Shown here piece after piece: positions 1 to 9,450 of a DNA stretch of 64,000 nt (position 1 is the first letter of the stretch; each line of letters begins with the position of its first letter). The stretch comes from Bacteroidales bacterium. Its GTDB lineage: Bacteria > Bacteroidota > Bacteroidia > Bacteroidales > UBA932. A program made the position numbers and the translations under genes. The notes below the pieces were generated by a model. It ran no database searches. It was not told the DNA's origin and saw only the letters and a list, made by a program, of their open reading frames with translations. The stretch is taken from the NCBI GenBank assembly GCA_015060395.1, contig SUYP01000013.1, positions 1 through 64,000 on the forward strand, in the 5' to 3' direction.

Positions 1-409
1 ACGCGGCATGGCTGGTTCAGTCCTTCGACCATTGACCAATATTCCTCACTGCTGCCTCCCGTAGGAGTCTGGACCGTGTCTCAGTTCCAGTGTGGGGGAC
101 CTTCCTCTCAGAACCCCTAGACATCGTTGCCACGGTGGGCCGTTACCCCGCCGTCTAGCTAATGTCACGCGAGCCTATCCGTTTCCGAAACTCTTTAATC
201 ACATTGAGATGCCTCAATGTGATGCTATGGGGTATTAGTCGGCGTTTCCACCGGTTATCCCCCTGAAACGGGCAAGTTGCTCACGCGTTACGCACCCTTG
301 CGCCGGTCGCCGACAATCGTTATTGCTAACAATCTCGCTGCCCCTCGACTTGCATGTGTTAAGCCTGCCGCTAGCGTTCATCCTGAGCCAGGATCAAACT
401 CTTCATTGT
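1..409 (-). rRNA. rrs: 16S ribosomal RNA, 5' part (truncated by window edge)
   Basis: Read on the minus strand, the sequence starts near position 409 with the universal AGAGTTTGATCCTGGCTCAG and continues through AACACATGCAAGTCGA and ACTCCTACGGGAGGCAGCAG, to GTCGAAGGACTGAACCAGCC at the window edge. About the first 400 nucleotides of the gene are present; the rest, and the 23S and 5S genes expected after it, lie outside. The sequence looks like Bacteroidales. ORFs called across this stretch are spurious. The exact 5' end is estimated by analogy to other 16S genes. Confidence 0.98.
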
Positions 410-570
410 ATAATCTTATATATTTCTCAGCTTGTCCTGACACTTATAATTTCACAAAGAAATTAACGCTTCTCGATAAATTGTATTTTCTCGGTACTTG
501 CTTCTTGTACAGTAAAACAGTCTTTTCAATGAACTTCCTAAATCCCCTTTCGAGGACCCGTTTTTCGAAC
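410..570 (-). other. rRNA operon leader
   Basis: AT-rich stretch between the proximal promoter (start site near 571-574) and the 16S 5' end. It has no ribosome binding site or credible ORF on the minus strand. It would be the transcribed leader, holding the 16S processing stem half and any antitermination signal; I could not identify either by eye. With the promoters below, it accounts for most of the gene-free interval 410-1008. Confidence 0.7.
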
Positions 571-577
571 GGGGATG

Positions 578-608
578 CAAAGGTACGCTTTATTTTTTAA
601 CTTCCAAA
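578..608 (-). promoter_or_regulatory. rRNA promoter P1 (proximal)
   Basis: On the minus strand the -7 box TACCTTTG (578-585) is preceded by TTTG (605-608) with exactly 19 nt between them, the Bacteroidota consensus TTTG-N19-TAnnTTTG. An A/T-rich stretch surrounds it. Predicted start site is a few bases beyond 578, about 165 nt upstream of the 16S 5' end. Confidence 0.85.
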
Positions 609-702
609 CTTTTTCGTAAAAATTTTGAAAATATTTGTTTCAAGCGTCAGTCTTTTAAAGAACTCCCGGCCTCAGCAGCCACCCGTTTTTCATTTGGGAT
701 TG

Positions 703-733
703 CAAAGGTACGCTTTTTTCCTTTACCTCCAAA
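703..733 (-). promoter_or_regulatory. rRNA promoter P2 (distal)
   Basis: A second copy of the P1 arrangement, 125 bp upstream: -7 box TACCTTTG (703-710), 19-nt spacer, TTTG (730-733). The flanking bases GCGTACCTTTGCA are identical to P1. Tandem promoters are normal for rRNA operons; the identical geometry makes both calls stronger. Confidence 0.85.
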
Positions 734-946
734 TTTTTTCACAACCCGAAACGGCAAACAATGGCAAAAAACGTCGGTATTGAGAGGGCAACAAGCTAGA
801 GTTCAATGCTGTACATAGTTTGTTACAATTTTGTTAAAAGATTCTTCACTGCATTCAGAAAGACAAAATTCAAGACAAAGCGGTCAAAGCGACAAAATCA
901 TCCTTATTATATTATATGGAATAGATGAACCAGACGACATTTTTAT

Positions 947-954
947 TATATTTG
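947..954 (+). promoter_or_regulatory. -7 box upstream of the tricorn-like protease gene
   Basis: TATATTTG matches the Bacteroidota -7 element. No TTTG lies at the expected distance upstream, so the -33 element is weak. The start site would be near 959, giving a 5' UTR of about 50 nt before the ATG at 1009. This argues against the longer ORF start at 925, which would lie upstream of transcription. Confidence 0.6.
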
Positions 955-1008
955 CATATTCGCATATATTATATATATAGGTATAATCAGGACGAAGCAA
1001 ATTATAAT

Positions 1009-4000
1009 ATGAAGAAAAAATTGATGACCCTGGCCGCATTCTTATTAGTGGCCGCATCTGCATCAGCACAGGACTCCCCTCTCTGGCTCAGAAAGAATGC
1101 CATATCACCAGATGGCGAACAGATAGCCTTCACCTATAAAGGCAACATCTATGTAGTGGACTCCGACGGAGGACAGGCCAGGCAGATTACAACTAACCCA
1201 TCATACGACACAGATCCTCTGTGGTCTCCCGACGGAAAATCCATAATCTTCGCCTCATACAGGAACAAGAGCAAAGACATCTACAGGATCCCGGCAACAG
1301 GAGGAGCACCTGTCAGACTGACATCGCACCCTGGCAATGAGACTCCGATGACGGTTCTTCTGAATGGAAACATCATTTTCAGTGCAAACATACAGCAGGA
1401 TGCCCGGTACGGAGACTTCCCTGGAGGATCACAGGTATATATGATCGGTCCTGAAGGAGGGCGCCCGGAGATGGTTACATCGATGCAGATATCAAATATG
1501 AGCGTAAGACTGGACAATACCGTGATCTTTGAAGATTATAAAGGATATGAGGATCCTTTGAGAAAGCATCACACTTCATCGGTAACCCGCGATATATGGA
1601 TGTATGTTCCATCAAAAGATCCATCAGAAGGTTTCCGCATCGACGGAAACGGCACATTCACGAAGCTCACGTCATTCAACGGCGAAGACAGGAACCCTGT
1701 ATTTGAGTTGGGCGGTAATGCATATTACTACCTGAGCGAGCAGGACGGTACACTTAATATATATTACACCGACTCACTCGCAGATCAGCTTTTCAAAGGT
1801 GGCAGCATCAAGTCGAAGCAGATCACATTCTACAAAGGCAATCCTGTAAGATACCTGTCAATCTCGCATAACGGCACATTATGCTACTCGTATGACGGAG
1901 AGCTTTATACAATAAAAAGTGGCGGCCAGCCGGAAAAAGTAAACATCCGGATCGTCACTGACCAGATTGAGAAGGAATCGGAAATCCAGACATTGACATC
2001 AGGAGCGACCAGAATGGCCATATCTCCGGAAGGCAAGGAGATCGCCATAACCGCAAGAGGCGATGTGTTCGTGACTTCCATCGACTACAAGACTACTCAG
2101 AGAATCACAAACACTCCGGAGCAGGAGCGTGGCCTCACTTTCTCGAAGGACGGAAGAACACTTTACTATGCAGCTGAAAGAAACGGCCACTGGGGTATAT
2201 GGAAGACATCGCTGACAGAAAAGGACGACAAGATGTTCACATACGCTGTAAAGATGAAGGAGGAAATGGTGACAGCGCCGGGAGAGACCTGTTTCCAGCC
2301 ACAGGTATCACCTGACGGAAAGCACCTCGCCTACCTGAAGGACAGGACAGCTATTGCTGTTATGGACCTCAAGAGCGGAAAGGAAAAGATTGTTCTCGAC
2401 CGTATGGTGAACTATTCATATACTGATGGTGACCAGTCATACAAATGGAGCCCGGACAGCCGTTACATTCTCTGCAACTACCAGGCGAACGGTGGCTGGA
2501 ACAACGAAGATGTGGCTGTGATCGACGTAGAGAGCGGAGAGATCACCAACCTCACCGAAAGCGGATATACTGACGGCGGATTCAGATGGGCTCTCAAGGG
2601 TAAGGCAATGACCTGGACTTCAGACAAGGCCGGATACCGCAGCCACGGAAGCTGGGGCGCAGAGAAAGACGTATATATTATGTTCTTCGACGGCAAGGCA
2701 TATTCAGATTTCCTCAAGGACAAGGAGGACAGGGAGATCGACAAGATGATGAGCGACGAAAAGAAGAACAAGAAGGAAAAGAAAGACAGTGCCAAGGTAG
2801 AGAAGAAGGAAGAAAAGCTTATTCTGGACCTTGACGACAGGAAAGACAGGATCGTCAAGCTCACCAGATTCTCCGGCAGACTGGGAGACCATTATCTCAC
2901 CCAGGACGGTAAGAAACTCTACTATTCTGTACGTCTCGAAAGAAGCACAGACCTTTGTGTCCTTGATCTTGAAGACAACAGCGTTAAAGTATTGATCAAA
3001 GGCCTCACAGGATCCTTCTACCCTAGCGCTGACGACAAATACATTTACCTCCATACCGGAAGCGGAGTTTCAAAGATCAACACAGCTTCAGGAAAGAGAG
3101 AGAGCATAACATTCAGCGGGGAATTCGAATACAAGCCGGCACAGGAACGTGAATACATATTCAACCATATCTGGAAGCAGGTAAGCGAGAAATTCTATGA
3201 TCCTGATATACACGGAATCGACTGGGAGGGATATAGAGATACATACGCGAAGTTCCTCCCTCATATCGACAACAACTTCGATTTCCAGGAGATGCTTTCT
3301 GAAATGCTTGGCGAGCTTAACGGCTCACATACAGGAGCAAGATATTCTTACAGAAGCGGATTGACTAACGGCACACTAGGAGCTTTCTACGACAATGAAT
3401 ACGACGGCGATGGTATGAAGATCAAGGAGATCATCAAGGGCGGTGCACTTTATCTTCAGTATCCTGACATTGAGGCCGGAGCCATCATCACAGCAATCAA
3501 CGGTGAAGAGATCAAGGCCGGTGAGGACTGGAGCCATTTGATGAAAGGAAAAGCCGGCAAGAAGATCCTCATCACCGTAAAGCAGAAAGGAAGGAAAGAG
3601 CAGGATCTTATAATTGAACCGGGATATACGGACTACAGGCAGCTTTACAACAGATGGGTCGAGCAGAGGGCACAGATAGTAAAGGAACTTTCAGGAGGAA
3701 GAGTAGGCTATGTACACGTAGAAGGTATGGACTCTGAGAGTTTCAGAAGAGTATATTCAGATCTTCTCGGCAAGTATAGGAGCTGCGAAGCAGTGATCGT
3801 CGATACCAGGCATAACGGAGGAGGCTGGCTTCACGATGACCTCGCTACCCTGCTTGACGGAGAAGGATATATCCGCTTCGAGCCTAGAGGACAGTACATC
3901 GGTACCGAGCCATATAACAAATGGACAAAGCCATCTTGCGTTCTTATCGGCGAAGACAACTATTCTGACGCCTGCGGATTCCCATACGTTTACAAGACCC

Positions 4001-4263
4001 TGGGTATAGGAAAGCTCATAGGAGCACCGGTTCCGGGAACGATGACAGCCGTATGGTGGGAGAATCAGATCGACCCGAGCATAGTATTCGGTATTCCTCA
4101 GGTCGGCGCCCTCGGAGTCAAGGAAGGAAGATATCTTGAAAATATGCAGATCGAGCCGGACATCCTGGTTTACAATGATCCGGCGTCTGTACTCAGAGGT
4201 GAAGACAGACAGCTTGAAGCGGCTGTAAAAGAAATGCTCAAGACCATTGACAGTAACAAATAA
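1009..4263 (+). CDS. Secreted tricorn-like S41 peptidase with beta-propeller domains
   Basis: Large exported protease of the tricorn/S41 type. I use the ATG at 1009 (1084 aa) because it opens a clean signal peptide (MKKKLMTLAAFLLVAASASAQ) and lies downstream of a -7 box; the listed ORF start adds 28 unlikely residues. Two WD40-like/PD40 propeller regions (SPDG, SPDGK and SKDG repeats) fill residues about 25-700. A tricorn C1-type segment starts near 714, a PDZ domain near 800-850, and an S41 domain has VDTRHNGGG near 929 and the likely nucleophile in NYSDACG near 983. A lysine-rich stretch (KKNKKEKKDSAKVEKKEEK) near 581-605 separates propeller parts. The family degrades oligopeptides; periplasmic location is inferred from the signal peptide. 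A glycosyltransferase gene follows after 10 nt. Confidence 0.9.
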   Translation: MKKKLMTLAAFLLVAASASAQDSPLWLRKNAISPDGEQIAFTYKGNIYVVDSDGGQARQITTNPSYDTDPLWSPDGKSIIFASYRNKSKDIYRIPATGGAPVRLTSHPGNETPMTVLLNGNIIFSANIQQDARYGDFPGGSQVYMIGPEGGRPEMVTSMQISNMSVRLDNTVIFEDYKGYEDPLRKHHTSSVTRDIWMYVPSKDPSEGFRIDGNGTFTKLTSFNGEDRNPVFELGGNAYYYLSEQDGTLNIYYTDSLADQLFKGGSIKSKQITFYKGNPVRYLSISHNGTLCYSYDGELYTIKSGGQPEKVNIRIVTDQIEKESEIQTLTSGATRMAISPEGKEIAITARGDVFVTSIDYKTTQRITNTPEQERGLTFSKDGRTLYYAAERNGHWGIWKTSLTEKDDKMFTYAVKMKEEMVTAPGETCFQPQVSPDGKHLAYLKDRTAIAVMDLKSGKEKIVLDRMVNYSYTDGDQSYKWSPDSRYILCNYQANGGWNNEDVAVIDVESGEITNLTESGYTDGGFRWALKGKAMTWTSDKAGYRSHGSWGAEKDVYIMFFDGKAYSDFLKDKEDREIDKMMSDEKKNKKEKKDSAKVEKKEEKLILDLDDRKDRIVKLTRFSGRLGDHYLTQDGKKLYYSVRLERSTDLCVLDLEDNSVKVLIKGLTGSFYPSADDKYIYLHTGSGVSKINTASGKRESITFSGEFEYKPAQEREYIFNHIWKQVSEKFYDPDIHGIDWEGYRDTYAKFLPHIDNNFDFQEMLSEMLGELNGSHTGARYSYRSGLTNGTLGAFYDNEYDGDGMKIKEIIKGGALYLQYPDIEAGAIITAINGEEIKAGEDWSHLMKGKAGKKILITVKQKGRKEQDLIIEPGYTDYRQLYNRWVEQRAQIVKELSGGRVGYVHVEGMDSESFRRVYSDLLGKYRSCEAVIVDTRHNGGGWLHDDLATLLDGEGYIRFEPRGQYIGTEPYNKWTKPSCVLIGEDNYSDACGFPYVYKTLGIGKLIGAPVPGTMTAVWWENQIDPSIVFGIPQVGALGVKEGRYLENMQIEPDILVYNDPASVLRGEDRQLEAAVKEMLKTIDSNK

Positions 4264-4273
4264 TCCCTTGGAT

Positions 4274-4996
4274 ATGGATAGGAAAATAGTGATCATTCCG
4301 ACTTACAACGAAAAGGAAAATATCGAAAATATAATCAGAGCGGTATTCGCTCTTGAAGGAGACTACAATATTCTGGTGATAGAAGACGGATCTCCAGACG
4401 GTACGGCAGCTATTGTCAAGAGGCTTCAGGAAGAGTTTTCTGAAAGACTGTTTATGATAGAACGCCAAGGAAAACTGGGGCTCGGCACCGCCTATATAAC
4501 CGGATTCAAATGGTCGGTAGAGCATAAATACGATTATATCTTCGAGATGGATGCGGATTTTTCTCATAACCCGGCTGACCTGCCAAGGCTCTACGAAGCC
4601 TGCAGGGACGGTGCGGATCTTGCGATAGGTTCACGATACTGCAATGGCATCAGCGTGATAAACTGGCCGATCGGCAGAGTGATTATGTCCTACTACGCAT
4701 CTGTCTATGTCAGGACCGTGCTTGGAATGAAAGTATTTGACACGACTGCAGGCTTCAAATGCTACAGACGCAGGGTTCTCGAGACAATCGATCTTGACAA
4801 AGTCAGGATGAAAGGATACGGCTTCCAGATTGAGATGAAGTATTCAACTTATAAGCTGGGCTTCACTATCAAGGAAGTCCCTATCATCTTTGTTGACAGA
4901 AAAGAGGGTACATCCAAGATGAGCAGCGGAATCTTCGGAGAAGCATTCTGGGGAGTGCTGAAACTCAAGATGAGAAAGATCAAACCAAGAGGATAA
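4274..4996 (+). CDS. Polyprenol monophosphomannose synthase-type glycosyltransferase (GT2)
   Basis: Cytoplasmic-face glycosyltransferase of the dolichol-phosphate mannosyltransferase type, which moves a sugar from an NDP-sugar to polyprenol phosphate. The 240-aa protein opens with the family signature IVIIPTYNEKENIENII, then EDGSPDGT and the metal/substrate motif EMDADFSHNP near residue 95. SRYCNG and DTTAGFKCYRR are also typical. It has no membrane-spanning C-terminal domain, so it is the short soluble form. I chose the ATG at 4274 because the listed start (4247) overlaps the upstream gene and adds nine residues before the conserved N-terminus. The actual sugar is unknown. It is probably co-transcribed with pyrC, which begins 4 nt after its stop. 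Confidence 0.88.
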   Translation: MDRKIVIIPTYNEKENIENIIRAVFALEGDYNILVIEDGSPDGTAAIVKRLQEEFSERLFMIERQGKLGLGTAYITGFKWSVEHKYDYIFEMDADFSHNPADLPRLYEACRDGADLAIGSRYCNGISVINWPIGRVIMSYYASVYVRTVLGMKVFDTTAGFKCYRRRVLETIDLDKVRMKGYGFQIEMKYSTYKLGFTIKEVPIIFVDRKEGTSKMSSGIFGEAFWGVLKLKMRKIKPRG

Positions 4997-5000
4997 GGCA

Positions 5001-6338
5001 ATGATTATTCTTCATAAAGCATATATAGTCACCGGAGAGAAAGAAGGAACCGGCAGCATCGTCATTGAAGACGGCATCATAAAAGATGTATTATATTCAG
5101 AGTCTGAAGACTACGACTTCAGGATCGGAAGAATAATGGGATCCGATCCGCAGGCTGAAGTTTGGGATCTGGAAGGGAAGCATATAATAGCCGGCGGAAT
5201 CGACGCGCACGTGCATTTCAGGGAGCCTGGACTTACCCACAAGGCTGATATGCAGACCGAATCTCAGGCTGCCGTTGCCGGAGGCGTGACCACGATGTTC
5301 GATATGCCTAACACAAATCCATCAACGACATCTGCCGAGAAATTAAGGGGCAAGATTGACTTGGCAAAAGGAAGAGTTTCAGGCAAATTAGGCTTTCATA
5401 TCGGAGCAACCAACGCCAATTATGATGAAATCTGCTCATTAATCCGCAATGGAGATGTGCAAGCCGACATCAGGCCGGCAGATATTGCAGGTGTGAAAGT
5501 GTTTATGGGCTCATCCACCGGAAATATGCTGGTGGATCAGGGTGGAGCGCTGGAAAAGCTTTTTGCGATAAAAGAGAAGCCGATACTGGTACATTGCGAG
5601 GACGAAGCGACAATAAGGGAGAATCTCGCATCAGCGATCGAGCGATATGGAGAAGATATCCCTTTCGCGGAACACGAAAGAATCCGCAGCAGAAAAGCCT
5701 GTATAAAATCAAGCATAAAGGCCTTGGAGCTTGCTATGAGATATGGGACAAGATTGACGCTGTGCCATATTTCCACCAAAGAAGAAATTGAGATGGTAAG
5801 AGCAGCTAAGGCGATAAATCCTGACATAACGGCAGAAACTTCAGCTAACTACCTTTGGTTCAGCAATGAGGATTACGACCGGCTTGGAAGCCGTCTCAAA
5901 TGCAATCCTTCGGTAAAGACCGCAGAAGACAGGGCGGCACTTCGTCAGGCACTTGCTGATGGCCTCATCGATACAATAGGATCAGATCACGCGCCACATC
6001 TTGTTTCAGAAAAAGAAGGTGGCTATACGAAGGCTCCGTCAGGATTGCCTTCAATTCAGCAGAGTCTGTCCGTACTGCTGACTGTAGCATATCAGGAAGG
6101 CATTCCACTTACAAGAATCGCTTCTGCATTCTCAGAGAAAGCTGCTGATATATATGGACTTAACCGTGGAAAGATTCTACCCGGATATGAAGCCGATCTG
6201 GTAATTTTCGATTATTCGAAGGAATTTACAGTAAAGGGGGAAGACCAGAAGAGCAGATGCGGATGGAGCCCATACGAGGGTGAAACTCTGCGAGGAGTAA
6301 TTGAGAATGTCATTATTGACGGCAAGACAATCATATAA
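5001..6338 (+). CDS. pyrC: Dihydroorotase
   Basis: Third step of de novo pyrimidine synthesis: reversible cyclisation of carbamoyl-aspartate to dihydroorotate. The 445-aa length fits the longer class I (PyrC/AllB-like) amidohydrolases. Visible motifs are the zinc-binding GGIDAHVHFREPG near residues 63-76, the region VKVFMGSSTGNM with the lysine that is carbamylated in the family, LCHIST, and the catalytic GSDHAPH near 328. An allantoinase would look similar, but Bacteroidales PyrC proteins typically have this form and no purine-catabolism genes are nearby. It follows the glycosyltransferase by 4 nt, likely one transcript. Confidence 0.92.
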   Translation: MIILHKAYIVTGEKEGTGSIVIEDGIIKDVLYSESEDYDFRIGRIMGSDPQAEVWDLEGKHIIAGGIDAHVHFREPGLTHKADMQTESQAAVAGGVTTMFDMPNTNPSTTSAEKLRGKIDLAKGRVSGKLGFHIGATNANYDEICSLIRNGDVQADIRPADIAGVKVFMGSSTGNMLVDQGGALEKLFAIKEKPILVHCEDEATIRENLASAIERYGEDIPFAEHERIRSRKACIKSSIKALELAMRYGTRLTLCHISTKEEIEMVRAAKAINPDITAETSANYLWFSNEDYDRLGSRLKCNPSVKTAEDRAALRQALADGLIDTIGSDHAPHLVSEKEGGYTKAPSGLPSIQQSLSVLLTVAYQEGIPLTRIASAFSEKAADIYGLNRGKILPGYEADLVIFDYSKEFTVKGEDQKSRCGWSPYEGETLRGVIENVIIDGKTII

Positions 6339-6393
6339 CACACGCAAACGAACTTAAACATCTCCATAGTCTGACCATCAAGCACTGAAATCT

Positions 6394-7302
6394 ATGGCAC
6401 CTAAAGTACAGCCGAGCAAGGTTCTGGTATATATCGCATCAGTATTTGCGATAACCCTGTGGGGGATGTCCTATATCTGGACAGATAAGCTCATTGCGCA
6501 GGAAATTCCTATCTTTTATTTTGTATTCGTCAGAATTTTCCTGGCCGGAATCATCCTGTTCCTTTTCAACACGGCATACGCCAGAATAAAAAGGATCCAG
6601 AGGAAAGATCTCGGAAAGTTCCTCCTGCTGGCGTTTTTCGAGCCTTTCATCTACTTCATCTGCGAAACTTACGGACTGAAGATGACCGGTTCTCCGACCC
6701 TTAGCGCGATGGTAGTCGCTACTATTCCAATATTTTCCATCGGGGCCGGAATGATATTCTTTAAAGAGAAAGTTAATCTCATCAACATCATAGGAATCAT
6801 CTTCACGCTTTTCGGCATCGTTATGGTCGCGATGGCAAAAGGAGAGCTGGGAGAGAATTTCATCTGGGGAGTAGTCCTGCTGTTGATTGCAGTAATATCC
6901 GAAGTGGGACACGCATCCATTACCAAGAGTCTTTCAGGCAATTACTCAAGTCAGATCATTGTGATGTACCAATTCCTGATCGGTTCGGTCTATCTCCTCC
7001 CTCTTTTCATCTGGAAAGGTCTTGACGGATTCAGCATAGCGACCCATTTCAATGCTGAAGTATGGTATCCGATCATCTGTCTGTCAGTATTGTGCTCGAG
7101 CCTCGCCTTCTCCCTCTGGGTCAGCACGATCAAGAACCTGGGAGTTGCGAAATCAAGCATATTCTCTGCCCTCATTCCTGTTGCAGCAGCATTGATTGCC
7201 TGGATTCTGGGACACGAACTGCTGAACTCCCGACAGTGGGCAGGCATAGCTGTCTCATCTTTCGGAGTGATTCTTTCGCAATATACCAAGAAGAAAAGCT
7301 GA
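6394..7302 (+). CDS. EamA/DMT-family inner-membrane transporter
   Basis: Predicted drug/metabolite exporter. The 302-aa protein is very hydrophobic, with about ten transmembrane helices arranged as two EamA repeats (first about residues 10-145, second about 155-297). The typical WGMSYIWTDK comes after the first helix, and a family-like GxxxS/T-rich stretch (TGSPTLSAMVVATIPIFSIGAG) follows in the middle of repeat one. Substrate cannot be deduced. It ends 1 nt before the converging tex gene, with no clear terminator hairpin between them. Confidence 0.88.
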   Translation: MAPKVQPSKVLVYIASVFAITLWGMSYIWTDKLIAQEIPIFYFVFVRIFLAGIILFLFNTAYARIKRIQRKDLGKFLLLAFFEPFIYFICETYGLKMTGSPTLSAMVVATIPIFSIGAGMIFFKEKVNLINIIGIIFTLFGIVMVAMAKGELGENFIWGVVLLLIAVISEVGHASITKSLSGNYSSQIIVMYQFLIGSVYLLPLFIWKGLDGFSIATHFNAEVWYPIICLSVLCSSLAFSLWVSTIKNLGVAKSSIFSALIPVAAALIAWILGHELLNSRQWAGIAVSSFGVILSQYTKKKS

Positions 7303-7303
7303 T

Positions 7304-9439
7304 CTACTTCATCAGACGCAGGCCTATACGTCCGCGATCGAGATCGACGGAAACCACCGTAACCTTAAGCTGCTGATGGAGCTTGAGAATCTTTGACGGA
7401 TCTGCCATTCCCTTTACACCCATCTGGGAGGCGTGTATCAGACCGTTCTGCTTTATTCCGATGTCAACGAAGGCACCGAATGCTGTGATATTGGTCACGA
7501 TTCCCGGCAATTCCATTCCGGTCCTGAGATCTTCTATCGTCTTGATATCGTGAGCGAACTCGAACTCCTGGGCAGACTCTCGAGGGTCTCGTCCAGGCTT
7601 GCGGAGTTCCTGGATGATATCATTGACCGTAGGAAGTCCGAAACGGTCATCCACATATCTGGAAGCCTCAATACGGGCACATAGTTCCGCATTGCCAACA
7701 AGCTCGCTAGCTGATACCCCAAGGTCACCAGCCATACGATCAACAATATGATAAGCTTCAGGATGTACCGCGGAATTATCCAGAGGATTATCTGCTCCGG
7801 ATATCCTGAGGAAGCCGGCACACTGTTCAAACGCCTTGTCACCCAGTCTCTTGACCTTAAGAAGTTCCTTACGAGATCTGTATGCACCGTGTTCCAAGCG
7901 ATATTCAACAATATTCTCTGCCAATGCCGGGCCTATACCCGACACATAGCTCAGAAGGTAGCTGCTGGCAGTGTTGAGATTTACACCCACATTATTGACA
8001 CAGCTTTCGACAGTATTATCAAGGGTTTCCTTCAGCAGCCCCTGATCGACATCGTGCTGATATTGTCCGACTCCAAGCGACTTCGGATCTATCTTGACAA
8101 GCTCTGCAAGAGGGTCCATAAGACGACGGCCTATGGAAACCGCTCCTCTGACAGTAACATCATAATCAGGGAATTCTTCTCGAGCCACCTCTGAAGCCGA
8201 ATATATCGAAGCACCATCTTCACTTACCGTAAAGACCCGCGTTCCCTTCGGAAGAGGTACGCGCTTGATGAACTCTTCGGTCTCACGGCTGGCGGTTCCG
8301 TTTCCTATGGCAATGACTTCTATGCCATATCTGGCCACCATAGCAGAGACTGCCTGTATGGACTTGACCTTTTCACTTGCCGGCGGATGCGGGAATATGG
8401 CTTCATTATGCAGAAGGTTTCCCTGTTCGTCCAGACACACCACCTTGCATCCCGTCCTGAATCCCGGGTCTATCGCCATAACCCTCTTCTGACCGACAGG
8501 AGGAGCCAGCAGAAGCTGACGCAGATTCTCTCCGAATATCCTTATCGACTCCACATCTGCCTTCTCCTTAGCCTCCTTTATGACTTCATTGGAGATGGAA
8601 GGCTCCAGAAGTCTCTTGAAAGCATCGTCAAAAGCAAGATGCATCTGTTCGGCAAGAGGAGCCGCGGGATAACGCCTTTCCTGGCAGAAATCGTAATAGA
8701 TCTTTTTCCCGCATTTCTCCGGATCAGCGTCGATCCTGACATTAATGAATCCTTCGTCCTCTGCACGGAGTATGGCCAGCAGACGATGAGGGGCAATGCG
8801 CTCCAAAGATTCGGAATAATCAAAATAGGAGCGGTATTTCATAGCTTCCTGACCGGAAGCCTTCTTTGTTGCTTTCGTAACTATACGGCGCGTCTTGAAG
8901 ATCTGGCGGAGAGTCTCACGAACCGAAGCCGTCTCACTCAGGCGTTCTGCAATGATATCACGCGCACCTGCAAGCGCATCTTCCACCGAAGCGACCTTAT
9001 CTCCTACATATTTACGGGCCTCCGGCACAGGATCAGTCAATGAGACATTATACATCTTGTCAGCAAGAGGTTCGAGGCCGGCTTCCTTGGCTGCAGTAGC
9101 ACGGGTGCGACGTTTCGGTCTGAAAGGAAGATAAAGATCTTCGATTTCGCGCGCCTCCACACTGTTCTCTATCCTCATCCGGAGCTCCTCGGTCAATCCC
9201 CCTGCCTGTCCGATAGTCTCAAGAACAGTAGCCTTACGCTTCTCCATTTCGGCATATACATCTGTCAAATGCCTTATCTCAGCGACAGCCACCTCATCCA
9301 GGCCGCCTGTCCTTTCCTTGCGGTAACGGCTCACGAAAGGAATCGTAGCTCCTTCCTCAAAAAGTTTGGCACAATTCTCCACCTGCCACTCCTTCACCTC
9401 AAGGAGCCTAGCAATATGCTTTATATATATATTCTTCAT
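7304..9439 (-). CDS. tex: Tex-like RNA-binding transcription accessory protein
   Basis: Cytoplasmic nucleic-acid-binding protein of the Tex/Spt6-like family. The 711-aa length is close to the usual ~720-780. Domains in order: N-terminal helical region with EGATIPFVSRYRKERTGGLDE near residue 28; YqgF-like RNase H fold from VMAIDPGFRTGCK near 322; helix-hairpin-helix region (LNTASSYLLSYVSGIGPALAENIV) near 490; and a C-terminal S1 domain (LPGIVTNITAFGAFVDIGIKQNGLIH) near 645. All expected domains are present. It lies 11 nt downstream of the ClC channel gene's stop, so the two minus-strand genes may share a transcript. Confidence 0.95.
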   Translation of the reverse strand: MKNIYIKHIARLLEVKEWQVENCAKLFEEGATIPFVSRYRKERTGGLDEVAVAEIRHLTDVYAEMEKRKATVLETIGQAGGLTEELRMRIENSVEAREIEDLYLPFRPKRRTRATAAKEAGLEPLADKMYNVSLTDPVPEARKYVGDKVASVEDALAGARDIIAERLSETASVRETLRQIFKTRRIVTKATKKASGQEAMKYRSYFDYSESLERIAPHRLLAILRAEDEGFINVRIDADPEKCGKKIYYDFCQERRYPAAPLAEQMHLAFDDAFKRLLEPSISNEVIKEAKEKADVESIRIFGENLRQLLLAPPVGQKRVMAIDPGFRTGCKVVCLDEQGNLLHNEAIFPHPPASEKVKSIQAVSAMVARYGIEVIAIGNGTASRETEEFIKRVPLPKGTRVFTVSEDGASIYSASEVAREEFPDYDVTVRGAVSIGRRLMDPLAELVKIDPKSLGVGQYQHDVDQGLLKETLDNTVESCVNNVGVNLNTASSYLLSYVSGIGPALAENIVEYRLEHGAYRSRKELLKVKRLGDKAFEQCAGFLRISGADNPLDNSAVHPEAYHIVDRMAGDLGVSASELVGNAELCARIEASRYVDDRFGLPTVNDIIQELRKPGRDPRESAQEFEFAHDIKTIEDLRTGMELPGIVTNITAFGAFVDIGIKQNGLIHASQMGVKGMADPSKILKLHQQLKVTVVSVDLDRGRIGLRLMK

Positions 9440-9450
9440 CCGGATTATAA

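Noticed and set aside
277-600. 107-aa ORF on plus strand
   Set aside because: Lies across the 16S gene, its leader and a promoter; composition is not protein-like.
925-1008. N-terminal extension of the tricorn-like gene
   Set aside because: It precedes the signal peptide and lies upstream of or within the promoter; ATG at 1009 is better.
2478-2864. 128-aa serine-rich ORF on the minus strand
   Set aside because: Shadow of the lysine-rich part of the protease gene; low complexity and no start signals.
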